A stretch of DNA of 64,000 nucleotides from positions 7,956,406-8,020,405 of the forward strand of contig OU744730.1 in the NCBI GenBank assembly GCA_916613615.1, read 5' to 3'. The stretch's first letter is position 1. Each line of letters starts with the position of its first letter. Positions 1-11,378 of the stretch are shown in pieces. The notes below the pieces were generated by a model. The model was not told the origin of the DNA, made no database searches, and saw only the letters and a list, made by a program, of their open reading frames with translations. This stretch comes from Steromphala cineraria (taxonomy: Eukaryota > Mollusca > Gastropoda > Trochida > Trochidae). The translations under genes were made by a program, and so were the position numbers.

Positions 1-3000
1 CCAAGCCACACAGCTGTAGCTTACGTAGAGGTGACCGTCACTGACTTCAACGATAATGCTCCAGAGTTTGTCAAATCCAGGGTCGAAGTCTCTGAATACG
101 AATCTGCTCCGGTTGGAACTTTATTGGCCCACTTCTCCGCCAGTGATAGAGACAGCGGACTGAACGCCATCTTTGAGTAGGTTTCCATTTTTTGTTTATA
201 TTGATAGTGAAATGAACACCTTTAAAAGATTTTTTCCCCTAGATACTTGTTTAATTGGACATTGCAATTAACATCATAACTAAGTGGGTTCTTTTTCAAA
301 GTGACTTTGAATTTTTGTACATAATTTGGTTTCAATTTAAGCTAATATCGTGATTTTAGATTTATTACAAAGGTATGATTCAGCAAAAGGGGAATTATTC
401 GAGATAATTCTAGAATATGCTCCAGGTACTCACTTAACCAGGAAACAGAGTGAGTGAGTGAGTGTGTGTGTGTGTGTATTATTTCAGTCACTAGCTGCGT
501 AAGAAAACTGACAGGGCACCCCGATGTATGTAATGATAATTGATGTAACATTTAGTATTGATAAATTGCAAATTAATATCTCATTTATTAATTTCCTAAG
601 GTACACGATTGGTCAGGGCCGCTAGACCTATAGAATATTTATGTAATTTTCTGATTTGTTGAATCATAGATAAACATTTTAATTATTAATTCCCCCAGGT
701 ACACGATCGTGATAGTGATCAGGACCGCCAGATCTATTAATGCATTATGTACCTGTCTGATTTGTTGAATTAAATATAAGTATTTGATTTCCTAATTTCC
801 CCAGGTACACGATTGACCGAAAGACTGACCAGGGCCGATTGTTCAGTGTAGACCAGAACGGGAACGTGACTCTCAGAAAGATGATGAACCGAGAGACTCA
901 GGATCACCACAGCGTACATATCTTAGCTATTGATAAAGGTCAGAAGAGACAACGTTTAAAAAATTTAAAGAATGCAATCATACCTCTTGTGAGTTCTGGA
1001 TTTTCGTTTCCAAGCTATGGATAACTTTTAAGCCTGCATTATACTCCTCATCAAATCCAGATTATCCGTAGTGAACTGCTTTAAACTGAGCATTCTTGAT
1101 GGTTTTCGCTATAAAAATTCATTTTGTTACAAATCCAGTGTACATTGAATTTTATATAAAGATTTCAAGTTTAAGAGATGAAAAAAAATAATTTTTTTTG
1201 TCTTGATCGTTTTATTGAATTTATTTTTAGTATTTCTTAGTTTATTCATATAAACAATACGTTGAAGTAAAAATCTAAACAGTTTCAAAGATCATAAGAT
1301 CATCTACATCTACTGTATATAAATTTTGGGTTACTCAGCCGTAACAAACTAATATTATAATACCATTTTGTAAGTGTCCTTCTATCTTTTCAGTTTTCAC
1401 TTATAGTAATTTGATCACAAGTCCAGAGAGCACCACGTGGCTGTCGACAGAAAAATCTTAACACAACGAATATATTTACAATGAACCAATTAATGTTGTC
1501 ATCGTTTAACACCTGTAATGGACACAAGAACACTATATTTCGGTCTCATAACGCGCCCTCCATCTTGTTATCGTTTTCTAGACTGTATCGACAAGGTATT
1601 TACTTCCTCAACAGCCGTCATGTTTTCTGTACCAATATTCAAATGTTATACAGGTGACCCGGTTCAAACTGGAACTGGTACACTGGTGATCAAAGTATGT
1701 GATGTTAACGACAACTACCCGATATTTGCCAAGAACTATCATCCAATAGTGATGGAGAACTCTAAGCTTCCTGTAGCCCTTGTACAAGTGATTGAAGCAG
1801 TGGATGCAGACAAGGATCCATTTGGTGCCCCCTTTGGTTTCTCTGAACCTACTTGTAGCAACGGGACTAATGTGTGTCCATGTGACGCCAGACCAACTTG
1901 TCATGACTTCAGTTTTGTCTTTAATCCAAGTGAGTCTTTGTCTTCATCATGAGAAGTCAAGTTATATACGGGTATATAGAGAAATACCGTTAACACCAAG
2001 ACATCACATTAAGTGGGGGTCACACATGGGGACGTACAATTAAACATTTAACTACTGAACATATTTGAGTAGCGACTTTTGACCCACTATAAAATATTGT
2101 AATCAGACTTTCATATATGTCAAAGAAAATAGTGAAATTTGTTTGTGGTTATGTGAACTTTAAAGGTTCTTTGAATCTTGTTGGCGTTAATTTGGCGGAC
2201 ATGAAACGTCTTTTCAAGATTCTTAGAATGTCTGTATAAAAATACTTAAGGAGATTCTTGTTTCTTGTTTACACGTAAATTGTGTTTTGCTGTCGGTGGA
2301 CAAGATTCTACTCGACTAATATGTTGCATGACTAAACAACAAAGGTTCCACCATATCTTTATATTAGCTCATGTTTTCATTTATAAACTGTTTTTCTCCC
2401 TTATTTACGAAGAGATCTAAGTCGTCGTCTTGCAGGTATGTCCGAGCCCTGCTTTTATATTATTACAACCTCTTATATTTTATGTGCGCTTCTCTATGCT
2501 TTCCAACAGCTGGTGATTCAGGCCATGGCTCTGCACTCATTTCCACTAAACGTGTGTTTGACCGGGAACATCAGAAGTTGTACTATCTACCAGTATTAAC
2601 CTGGGACATGCGAGGGACGGGGGACCCGCGTTCCCAAACGGGGACCAACACTCTCACTATCGAGATCGGGGACGTCAACGACAACAAACACAGTCCCGGA
2701 CATAAAGACATCTACGTCTACACTTATCAAGGTAAGATATATGAGACATATGGTCCTAACTGCACTGGTAAACTATTTGAGTAAGGAATATGGTAAATGT
2801 AAGATTACGCTATTAAAATAGAGTAAACATAACTGCCCCATGAAACGTTAGCTCTAATAAGATGCAAAGAAAGATTTAAGTCTATTTATGCTTACATAAG
2901 CGTGAGAATATCTTATAAACAGAGTTTCAAACACCTGTTTTTAGCCTTAAAGGTAGAAGTAGATAATGGACAGAAACATATAGCTTAGTTCCCATTTTTT

Positions 3001-4167
3001 GAGCTGTGAGAAGATATTTATTCACTGATGACAAAAAGACAAATGAACCACAAGTAATCTAAGATGAATTCACAAATGTACATATTTGGAAGTTACAGAC
3101 AAACTTTCACCCTTCATAAAATATGTACATTTTATTTCCAATCGTTTAATAATTTATATAACTTGATTCCTCTTTTTCCTATATACAGGTTTAAAGTACC
3201 CCCTGTTGCTAGGCAACGTGTATGCGGAAGACCTTGACGATTGGGACGTCATTGACAAGACCTTTCAGTTTGCTGGACCACAGTTTATGGCTAACTTTTT
3301 CGCGTAAGCACACCTTCCTACCTTTTAACCTCATCTTCCAGGCGGCACTAGCGGTAGTCCAAATCAATTGCATTTGTGAGACCTGAAACATTTCCTTCAC
3401 CTTTCTGTGTCAACTCTTTAGCATACTGCGGTTGATCTTGATAGTCATGGTCCTTCGGATATCTTTTGACGGTCGCAGCTTCTCACGATGTCGGGTCCTA
3501 AAACAAGGAATATGGGAGGCTTAAATGAATCAGTGAGGGAGTTTTGCATTTCACTTTTGAATTTCCCTGCCATTAACTTACACAATTGTATTCCTTTTTT
3601 TGTGATTAATCGAAAAGACTGTCATGACCCGCTCTTAAATAAGATTTCAGAGTAGCATCGATCTTGCAATATTCTGAAAATATAGACGAAGATTGAAATA
3701 TGGCTCCTTTATTTCAGGATCGATTACAACTCTGGTGAAATATCGCTGATTGCACCGGTCCAAGGTAGAAGTAGCGCCTCGTTTAGTGTTGACGTCACAG
3801 ACAACTACTGGATGTCCACTGTCCGCTCTCTAGTCACTGTGCACTTCCGGTCTCTCAGTCTTCAGGACATCCAGAGTGCCGTCCCCTTTCGCCTGGCAGG
3901 TGAGATGCCGGATATTGTACAAAATGCACCAGTCAGCTTCCGAAGGGGACCTATTCTTCATTGGTTCCTTAGTTCATTGTTTTGTTGGATGGCATTATTT
4001 CTGTCTGCGTATACAATAACATTGATAATTGGTGTTGCTAACAAGTCAAGAATGAATAAATTTTTGAAATCAGTTATTCACTTAATATTGTAAGATGTGA
4101 TTCAAGGGTAATGTGATGACATTAGAGTAAATAAATATGTTGTGCACGCTACGTATCTCACGTGCCC

Positions 4168-4207
<40 letters not shown>

Positions 4208-5330
4208 TCACTTGCCCTCCCTCTAAAATATTTTCAGATTTTAGCCCTCCATTTTGAGTCTCAAACAGAGTATTTCTATATACTTCCATAAGATATGTCT
4301 GACTTCGCGCGACATGATCCAAACAAGAACTAATACCAGCATCGGACAAGAGGTATTCATGTACTTTAAATGTTATTACAGACATAACACCGGAAACATT
4401 CATCTGGCGAGCAAAGGCTTCTGGGAACATCTCTGACTATCACCTCAGCAAATACGATTTGTTTCACCAAGCTGTTTCCAAGTCATTCTCTACCTCTGTT
4501 GATCACGTGGACATGTTCAGTCTTCAAGGACACGGGAAGGACACGGATGTATGGGTGTCCTTAAAAGGTCAAGGTCATAACGGGACACTACTCTTGAACT
4601 CCACCTCATTCAATGAACAGCTAAAGGTAGACTTTACCAATTGATGATAAAGGAACGAATATATTGTCACCCAAGATGTGAAACAACATTTAAAAAACTA
4701 CCATAGATGATGTTAGTGAATATAGTGATATCATTGTCAAAATAAATATTCTGGCTTTCATTTTTCAAAACGTGTGTAGTATTAGAAAGTTCTTGAACAT
4801 ATTTTTAAGAAATTAGAATTTCTTTAGGCGCTTAGGTCTTCAAACTGTGTGATTCGTTTCCGTTGAAAATTATACTCTTGGTTAAGTTTTTTACTTTTTT
4901 TAGTTATTGCAGTTGGTACAATACGTTCGAATTTCAATGATTCACCTGTGTTTATAAATATTCCAAGGTTATGTTAAAAGTTTCATTTAAACAGTTCAAT
5001 TTAAATCAAAAATTAATAAATTAAAATATACTATTTAATTTTCTTCTGTGAACTACTCATCATTAGTGATCACAGATGAGTGTAGCAGGACAAGTTCCGG
5101 CAGTTATACTAGTTTATCTTGCACAATAGCATTCAGACATCAACTGAGCTGGAAGCGCATGTAAATTCTCCAAACTATTCTAAATCGACATGTTTCAGGT
5201 TGATAGTCAGACAGGACTGACCACTACCCCCCTTGCTTCCTGGAGAACCCCCAACACCACTGGTCACTCCCTATTGGTCAACACTAATGCCACGTCCATT
5301 GTCGGAGTTGAACTGACCAGTCTACCGTGA
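1..5330 (+). CDS. CadN-type classical cadherin, C-terminal ectodomain exons (5' partial)
   Basis: This is a calcium-dependent adhesion receptor fragment. Exons in phase are 1-176, 805-938, 1654-1929, 2510-2731, 3189-3303, 3718-3899, 4382-4626 and 5199-5330, all bounded by GT/AG, giving 493 codons and TGA. The first exons carry cadherin repeats with DFNDNAP, DVNDNYP and DVNDN calcium motifs. Exons 5-8 (DDWDVIDKTF, SLQDIQSAVPFRLADITPE, VDHVDMFSL, NATSIVGVEL) resemble the membrane-proximal non-chordate region that follows the last repeat in fly N-cadherins. In those proteins EGF, laminin-G, transmembrane and catenin-binding parts follow; none was seen here. Either the gene is 3'-truncated and encodes a secreted ectodomain, or CC|GTGATG at 5326 is a weak donor to exons lost or outside recognition. 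Family assignment is firm; the terminus is not. Confidence 0.85.
449..479. repeat. (GAGT)n/(GT)n microsatellite
   Basis: A short run of GAGT units passes into GT dinucleotides within intron 1 of the first cadherin gene. Confidence 0.85.
597..804 (+). repeat. Two decayed copies of the exon-2 acceptor junction
   Basis: The string GTACACGAT plus a following CAGGGCCGC/CAGGACCGCC-like stretch occurs at about 600 and about 699, then as the real exon 2 start at 805. A shared TCTGATTTGTTGAAT tail lies between the copies. They look like ~100-bp tandem duplications of the 3' splice site and exon start. The first copy has lost its AG (CTAAG context) and the second keeps CCCCCAG. Neither continues the cadherin frame. 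Confidence 0.7.
2055..2165. repeat. Dispersed repeat, partner of 22263-22372
   Basis: An ~110-base segment is shared in direct orientation with 22263-22372. It lies within the cadherin intron. Confidence 0.8.
4169..4206. repeat. Poly-C tract (38 nt) in cadherin intron
   Basis: An uninterrupted run of C lies between exons 6 and 7 of the first cadherin gene. Its length may be an assembly or sequencing estimate. Confidence 0.9.
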
Positions 5331-5510
5331 TGATCATCGCCAGTTAGTTATCACATACAATGGCCAAGTCCAACCTTACTAGGAAACAGAGCTTTTATTT
5401 AATTAAACAGACATTGTAGCTCCCGATTAGGATTCTTCGGAAATGAATATTGCTTTGGGGGTCTCATACCGATTTGATAAATATCCAAAATTATTGCCAT
5501 ATGATACTTG

Positions 5511-5516
5511 AATAAA
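5511..5516 (+). terminator. Candidate polyadenylation signal AATAAA
   Basis: AATAAA lies 180 bases after the TGA of the first cadherin gene and before the DIRS-like element begins. It would give a ~200-base 3' UTR if the TGA is the true end. A single hexamer in AT-rich sequence is weak evidence. Confidence 0.4.
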
Positions 5517-5607
5517 TATATCTGTACAAACTCCTGTATATAAAAGTACGCGTTATCGTTTCAATTTAAGAAAATGCCCCCAAATCTACATGAGGGTGTA
5601 AAAGATT

Positions 5608-5786
5608 ATTATTTAGTTACTAACCTCCGACAAGTGACCTTAGCCTTGTTAGCCATATAACATGTAATCGACTCATTCCCACAGAAGTAATGAAAACATC
5701 ATTACGCAGATCAATCAGAGTTACCCGCCCGTCACTAGTCCACTGTGTGGCGTGACCTGTCATCCAATTAGAATCATTCACATTAC
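5608..5786 (+). repeat. DIRS left inverted terminal repeat
   Basis: The inner ~150 bases are the reverse complement of 9796-9945. The outer ~38 bases (ATTATTTAGTTAC through GACCTTAGCC) are instead the reverse complement of 9648-9685 in the internal complementary region. Confidence 0.9.
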
Positions 5787-6027
5787 AGAGTCGGTAGTGT
5801 GCAGACGTGTTTCTGTATCTCTCCCGATTGTATTGAGCTATATAATTAACGTGTTTTGTTGTTTCTGACTCTATTGCTTACCTTATTTAAGTATCCCCGC
5901 TGTCTTTCGTCGTGTTCATTCCTCGTGAGTGAATTCGGTGCTCTGACAGGGGTGTTTGTGGTTAACACAGCCGTGTTGACCTGGTTTGTTGGAGCGCGGG
6001 TTGACTTGCACGTGCAGCCCGGGGGTG

Positions 6028-6745
6028 GACGGTCGCTCTACCCCTCTGCGTGACAGCTTCGGTTGTCGTGTGCGCCTGCCGCCTGCCGCCTGCCGTCTTC
6101 TAGGCGATAGTTCGCTAGGCGCCTGGACGGGCGCTTGCCGCCTGCCGTCTGCTAGGCGATAGATCTCTGAGGCGTCTGGACGGTCGCTCTACCCCTCTGC
6201 GTGACAGCTTCGGTTGTCGTGTGCGCCTGCCGCCTGCCGTCTTCTAGGCGATAGTTCGCTTAGGCGCCTGGACGGGCGCTTGCCGCCTGCCGCCTGCCGC
6301 CTGCCGTCTGCTAGGCGATAGATCTCTGAGGCGTCTGGACGGTCGCTCTACCCCTCTGCGTGACAGCTTCGGTTGTCGTGTGCGCCTGCCGCCTGCCGTC
6401 TTCTAGGCGATAGTTCGCTTAGGCGCCTGGACGGGCGCTTGCCGCCTGCCGCCTGCCGCCTGCCGTCTTCTAGGCGACAGATCTCTTAGGCGTGTGGACG
6501 GGCGCTTGCCGCCTACCGCCTACCGCCTGCCGTCTGCTAGGCGATAGATCTCTGAGGCGTCTGGACGGGCGCTTGCCGCCTGCCGCCTGCCGCCTGCCGT
6601 CTGCTAGGCGAGGGATTTCTTAGGCGTCTGGACGGGCGCTTGCCGCCTGCCGCCTGCCGCCTGCCGTCTTCTTGACGGGGTTATTGGATAGGCGCGTGCC
6701 GCCTACCGCCTACCGCCTGCCGCCTGCCGCCTGCCGTCTTCTTGA
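6028..6745 (+). repeat. GC-rich tandem repeats in DIRS leader
   Basis: Units containing CTCTACCCCTCTGCGTGAC recur at about 6038, 6188 and 6349, that is every 150-160 bases. They are interleaved with GCCGCCTGCC heptamer-like runs and TAGGCGATAG blocks. The GC content contrasts sharply with the AT-rich host sequence. The region lies between the ITR and the gag-like ORF, where a promoter or untranslated leader would be. Confidence 0.85.
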
Positions 6746-6800
6746 CACTCGCGCGCTAGGGCCGCTTGGATTGTAGGTTGCGCTTGTCGCCTCACAGGAG

Positions 6801-8066
6801 ATGGACTTAGTTCGCTGCGACTCAGCGACCCCGTACCGGGCGTACTGCGGACGGTGCGGGTCACGCAAGTCGGCGAGCTACGACCCTCATGTCGTCTGTC
6901 GCCTGTGCAGGAACACTTGCCCGGCGGATAACCGGTGTGCGGAGTGCGAGGATCTCTCCCCAGAGTAGCACAGGCGTTACCGCTCTTCCATCAAGAGCCG
7001 CTGCAAGTGTACAAGGCGCCCCAACCCGGGTGCGTCTGCCGCCGCAGGCAGGCGCAAGTCGCCGGAGAGGTCGGACCTCATCATTTCCAAGGACGCAGGG
7101 GAGTTTGACTTGCCGTCCTCCCTGGCGTCGGACGTGGGGTCCCTCCGTTCGGACAAGTCGGACCCCGACCTGCTGTCTCGGGACTTGCTCCCTGACGTGT
7201 CACCGCCTCGTGACTCGTCACCAGAGGAGCCTTCTGATCACGGTCCCCCCTCCCCCCCTCGGGAGGAGCGACGGAAGAAGGCAAAGAAGGCAAAGAAGCG
7301 CGCCAGGGAGTCGCGTCACGCTTCCTTCGATGCAAAGTCGTTCAAGAACGATATCCTCACATCGGTCAAGTCGATGTTGGAGGAATTCACCCAGAAGGGA
7401 TCTGGGGATCAAGGCGGGAAGGCCCCGCCTTCACCACCTCCTGTGACGCCGCCGCCCAGGCGCGTCCGTCGGGTGACGCTGGTGTCGCCGCCTCCCTCCC
7501 CATCGGACATGTCAGTGCCTCCCTCACCAGGGTCGCTGTCTGGGGACAGAACCGAGGGGGATTCCCCCCCTCGCGTTCCTCCGTTGTCCGCCGCAGGCGG
7601 CCTACGTGAGGAGGAGGCACCTGATCAGGGTGAGAGGATGGCGGCCATCGCTGACTGGTGTCAGCTGACCCTACAGGAGGTGGATGAAGAGTGCAGTTTC
7701 TCTAAACAGGCACGTTTCGAGACCTTCTGTCAGGAGGAGGAGGTAGTGAGTCCGCGAAGCGTCCGCTTCCCTCCCCACCGCCTTCTCCTGACAGCAGCGA
7801 AGGACTTTGACACCCACGTGTCATCCGCGGCGCCGGGCCGTCTTGTTCCGCCTCTGGTGATCTCGGATCGTCAGAGGTCGGGGCTCCCGGTCGCCTCTTC
7901 TCCCATACCGCTTTCTCCCCCCGTCTTGGATGACGATATCAGGCGTGTGGCAGCGCCAGGAGTCGGCCATTCAGTGTCTGACGGGCACCTGTCCCACCTG
8001 GACAAGGAGGACAGAAGCATTCTGGGCATGGCGAACTCCGTCGCCCATGCTTGTCAGGCCATATAG
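6801..8066 (+). pseudogene. DIRS gag-like ORF with one internal TAG
   Basis: One frame runs from ATG 6801 to TAG 8064-8066, interrupted only by TAG 6966-6968. The N-terminus has clustered cysteine pairs (YCGRCG, VCRLC, CAEC) in the order seen in gag-like proteins of DIRS-like elements, a probable zinc-binding nucleic-acid region. It is followed by an acidic/proline-rich segment and a lysine-arginine block (RRKKAKKAKKRARESR) leading to SFKNDILTSVKSML. A related block occurs in the relic at 42096. The end fuses into a deletion junction near 8062-8075. The upper half downstream of the TAG could start at ATG 7110. The assignment is by resemblance only. Confidence 0.7.
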
Positions 8067-8068
8067 CG

Positions 8069-8356
8069 TTAGGATGGGAGGGAATGGATGCTTACGCTTT
8101 CCCCCCCCCCCCCCCCCCCGCCATTCTGACTCAAGTGGTGGCAAAAGTCCAGGAGACGAGACGCCTGCGTCTGCTCCTGGTCGCACCGAACTGGCCGGCA
8201 AGGCCGTGGTATGTCCCCCTCCGGAGACTCTGCGCTCAGGAGCCGGTTCCCCTGCCAACCAGGTGGGACCTTCTCAGGAGCAACCCAAGCAGAAGGGTGC
8301 ACGAGAACCCTCAGGTTCTACATCTGCACGTATGGGTTGTCTCTAAGACGGAATGA
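8069..8356 (+). pseudogene. C-terminal remnant of DIRS pol (RNase H end)
   Basis: The frame ending at TGA 8354-8356 reads GMDAYAFPP, then RLLLVAPNWPARPWY and NPQVLHLHVW, which resembles the extreme C-terminus of DIRS reverse transcriptase/RNase H polyproteins. Everything upstream in pol is missing, and a 19-base C run (8101-8119) sits next to the deletion junction. Its stop codon overlaps the recombinase start as ATGA (8353-8356), which suggests coupled translation of pol and recombinase in the parent element. Confidence 0.7.
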
Positions 8357-9426
8357 GGAGCGCAGGGTTCTCGGAAGCGGTAGCCAGCGCAGTGGCGACC
8401 TCACAGCGGTCATCCACGCGCAAGCTGTACGATTTCCAATGGGCTGCTTTCATGACCTTTTGCGAAGGGAAGGGGTTCGATGTGCGGTCGGTAACGGTGC
8501 CCCAGGTCGCTGATTACCTGGTCCACCTACGCACAGTGAGGAAGCTTAAGGCTTCCTCCATCAACACGAACCTCGCGGCCATTTTGTCCGTCCTTCGCAA
8601 AAAGGACCCCGACTTGAACACCTCGGTCCTTAAGGAGCTCATTAGGACGTACAGGAACGTGGATGGCCGCCACAAACTGAGACCGTCAGAGTGGGATCTG
8701 GCGATAGTTTTGAATCACCTCAAGTCGGAGCACTATGAGCCGCTGACGGACACGACGCTGCTGCGTCTCACCATTAAGACTTGCTTCTTAGTGGCAATGG
8801 GGTCAGCGGCCAGAATATCAGAGTTGCACGCGCTGCAAGCTGATTTGCTCAGGTTTGAGGTGAGAGATGGAGGGTCAGCGACTTTGGGTCTAGCACCGGA
8901 GTTCTTGTGTAAGAACCAGGGCGCTGACGAGCGTGGACGGACGTTCACACTGCCGTCAATCTCCTCGGCTATCGAGCCCACGGACGAACAGGAACGCCTC
9001 CTCTGTCCGGTACGCGCTCTGCGCATCTACGTGGAAAAGACGCGCACGCTGAGACAGGGGAGGCGCAGGCTCTTCTTGCCTCACTCCCAGACAAGCTCAA
9101 AGGAGTTGGACAAGAGGCAGCTGGGAGTTTTTCTCAGGTCGGCAGTAGTGGACACCTACAAGGCGGCTGGACTGCCGGCGCCGGCGCGGACCAACCCGCA
9201 TGAGATCAGGGCCATATCGGCGACTATGGCCCTGCACAGCAACTTGTCAGTGGCGGACATCATGGCCGGCTGTTTCTGGAAGTCGGGCTTGGTGTTCACC
9301 AACCATTACCTGCGCGATGTCTCCACGGAGGACCTGGAGGGCGTAGCCCGTCTGGGGGCGCAGGTCTTTGCCCAGCAGCGAACCACGGGGGCCCCCCCTG
9401 GCAGGGGGCGCAACCATCCACGCTAA
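8353..9426 (+). CDS. Tyrosine recombinase of DIRS-like element
   Basis: This 357-residue ORF is intact. It has the phage-integrase-type catalytic set: Arg154 in SAARISELHAL, His283 and Arg286 in NPHEIRA, Trp309 in CFWKSG and Tyr319 in TNHYLRD. The N-terminal ~110 residues fit a SAM-like core-binding domain (RKLYDFQWAAFMTFC, INTNLAAILSVL). The enzyme would integrate the circular DNA made from the retroelement RNA, working in the nucleus. It starts at ATG 8353 overlapping the TGA of the pol remnant. Because all catalytic residues are present it could still act on related elements. Codon use is GC-rich like the rest of the element and unlike the host exons. Confidence 0.93.
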   Translation: MRSAGFSEAVASAVATSQRSSTRKLYDFQWAAFMTFCEGKGFDVRSVTVPQVADYLVHLRTVRKLKASSINTNLAAILSVLRKKDPDLNTSVLKELIRTYRNVDGRHKLRPSEWDLAIVLNHLKSEHYEPLTDTTLLRLTIKTCFLVAMGSAARISELHALQADLLRFEVRDGGSATLGLAPEFLCKNQGADERGRTFTLPSISSAIEPTDEQERLLCPVRALRIYVEKTRTLRQGRRRLFLPHSQTSSKELDKRQLGVFLRSAVVDTYKAAGLPAPARTNPHEIRAISATMALHSNLSVADIMAGCFWKSGLVFTNHYLRDVSTEDLEGVARLGAQVFAQQRTTGAPPGRGRNHPR

Positions 9427-9464
9427 CGGGGCCTCACGAGTTGAGAGGGGCTCTTAACCCATTT

Positions 9465-9470
9465 AATAAA
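9465..9470 (+). terminator. AATAAA polyadenylation signal of DIRS-like element
   Basis: AATAAA lies 39 bases after the recombinase stop codon and before the internal complementary region. Confidence 0.5.
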
Positions 9471-9647
9471 CTTGCTTGTTGAATGGTTATAGTGGTTTTG
9501 TGGTGTTTTAATTAGGGATCGTCGACCGCGAGAGGTCAGACAATTAATCCTCATTAGAACGGCCGCTCGCTAGGTCGCCGATCATCAGAGCAATCTTGAG
9601 AGTTACCGCTATGCGACGAATTCTACCCGCCTCCTACAGTGGTATCA

Positions 9648-9737
9648 GGCTAAGGTCACTTGTCGGAGGTTAGTAACTAAATAATAGTACGTTTTTGATT
9701 AAACGTCATTATTTTTACTTACCGTAGACAAGTGACC
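9648..9737. repeat. DIRS internal complementary region
   Basis: Bases 9648-9685 are the reverse complement of the outer left ITR (5608-5645). Bases 9686-9737 are the reverse complement of the outer right ITR (9943-9994). In DIRS elements this region templates circular junction formation during replication. Confidence 0.88.
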
Positions 9738-9795
9738 GTCGTCATACCCGTCCCGCCTCCCCTCTTACGCATCCGTCGTTAATTGGGACTCCTAG

Positions 9796-9994
9796 GTAAT
9801 GTGAATGATTCTAATTGGATGACAGGTCACGCCACACAGTGGACTAGTGACGGGCGGGTAACTCTGATTGATCTGCGTAATGATGTTTTCATTACTTCTG
9901 TGGGAATGAGTCGATTACATGTTATATGGCTAACAAGGCTAAGGTCACTTGTCTACGGTAAGTAAAAATAATGACGTTTAATCAAAAACGTACT
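9796..9994 (-). repeat. DIRS right inverted terminal repeat
   Basis: The block starting GTAATGTGAATGATTC is the inverse of 5630-5786, and the outer end (TAAGTAAAAATAATGACG onwards) matches the second half of the internal complementary region. Confidence 0.9.
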
Positions 9995-11378
9995 ATTTAA
10001 ATTTGCATAAAAACTACATGAAACAAGACAATTATGTATTATATGCTTTATTTCTTTATTGTTTTCCTTGATTAAAGATTTTATTATAACATCATGTATA
10101 TATTCAAGAAAGATGTTTTTTTCATATTTTTGATTAAATCATAATTTTACCAATTTGGATTTTTCTTTTGAACTATGACTTTTGTGACACCTAAACAATC
10201 CACAAAAAAATCATCATTTGAAAAATAGTTTCGAGTTATATTTAAGGAAAACATATAATTCAATATTCTTTAAACGAAAAAACATTCATGATCATGATAA
10301 TACTTCTAGCCTTCGGCAAGGGGAGAATTTACATGGATTTAATGCAAACATGAGTTAAATCCCATAGAGCACATGTGGGACATAACGGAGGGGATTATTC
10401 GAAGGCTGGACCTTGACCCTACTATTCTGTGAGATATAGGTCAATGTTTATAGAGATTTGGGATCAATCAAATTGCACAGGTGTGAATACAACAAGAAAA
10501 GCCCTTAAAAAGGCATGCTTGGTGCCACATAGGCAGATGAAGGAGATTGTGATTTGTCAAACAATTTTGGTGATAAGTGAAATATACAACACTGGATAAC
10601 AGGATAACAGCACTAATATTAACAAGAGTATTGCCATGTAGCGTTGACAATGACAGGAAAACGATCTCTCCTTGGCATGCTGGTTAATTATTAACAGTAG
10701 TATTACAGATAATAAACAAAATACTTCCCGATGATCTGACGGATCCCTAAGCTAAGCCGGCCTTGTAGTAAACATAATGGAACTAGCGATGTAGGTCATA
10801 TTCTAAATAGTCAATTTCAGTAGCTCTGATAATAAATACATGTTTTCAACGTAAACATTTAGTGACATCGTTAAATATGACTTGTCACATGGTCGTAAAT
10901 GATCTACCTATGAGTAAACATAAGTCTTATTTCGATGTCACCATCGTACTCACACAAACATTACTTTTAAATTCGCAAGGTGAGCCAAACGTGAAATCAA
11001 ATCGCGTGGGTTATAAAAAAGTGGATTTTGCGATTATTTAATGCGAAAAAATGCTCTTATCGGGAACAATTGCAGACTCTTCTTCAAATGAAGATGTTTT
11101 TGATTGAGTCTGTTAACAGTCTTTAATAGAAAATATTGTTTCTCTTTTAACATGACATTTAAAGCGAAATCATATTCCACAGTTTAATGTGCCAAATATT
11201 TTGTATTACCCACATGGTGACGTAATGCATTTTTTGCTACAGCTCTGTTCATTGGGTTTTTTATTTGGATACAACACATATGATTGGCGCGGCTTCCCTT
11301 TGAAAATATCAAGAGTAATATAGAGAGAATTCAAAAAAGGTTTTAGAAAAATCAAATCATAATGCTTGGTGCCCATAT
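9995..11378. other. AT-rich intergenic stretch, no gene seen
   Basis: No recognisable coding domain or RNA gene was found. At 11285-11378 the + strand reads a short IERIQKRF-like peptide reminiscent of LINE C-termini, but it is too short and broken to call. Confidence 0.5.

Larger units (their letters stand above)
5608..9994 (+). mobile_element. DIRS-like tyrosine-recombinase retroelement, RT-deleted
   Basis: The element has inverted terminal repeats (5608-5786 and 9796-9994, matching over about 180 bases) and an internal complementary region at 9648-9737. Its two halves are complementary to the outer end of the left ITR and the outer end of the right ITR. This arrangement is diagnostic of DIRS elements, which integrate as circles through a tyrosine recombinase and make no target duplication. 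Between the ends lie a GC-rich repetitive leader, a gag-like ORF, the C-terminal tail of a pol ORF and an intact recombinase ORF. Most of the RT/RNase H/methyltransferase-like region is missing, so this copy is non-autonomous. The trinucleotide ATT borders both ends. It sits about 280 bases downstream of the first cadherin stop codon. Confidence 0.88.

Noticed and set aside
6889..8346. Overlapping proline/arginine-rich ORFs in other frames of the DIRS gag-like region
   Set aside because: They are shadows of the gag-like frame in GC-rich sequence.
10308..10415. CTAGCCTTCGGCAAGGGGAG and GGGGATTATTCGAAGGCTGG as terminal inverted repeats
   Set aside because: The match is imperfect and the interval is only ~100 bases with no other element character.
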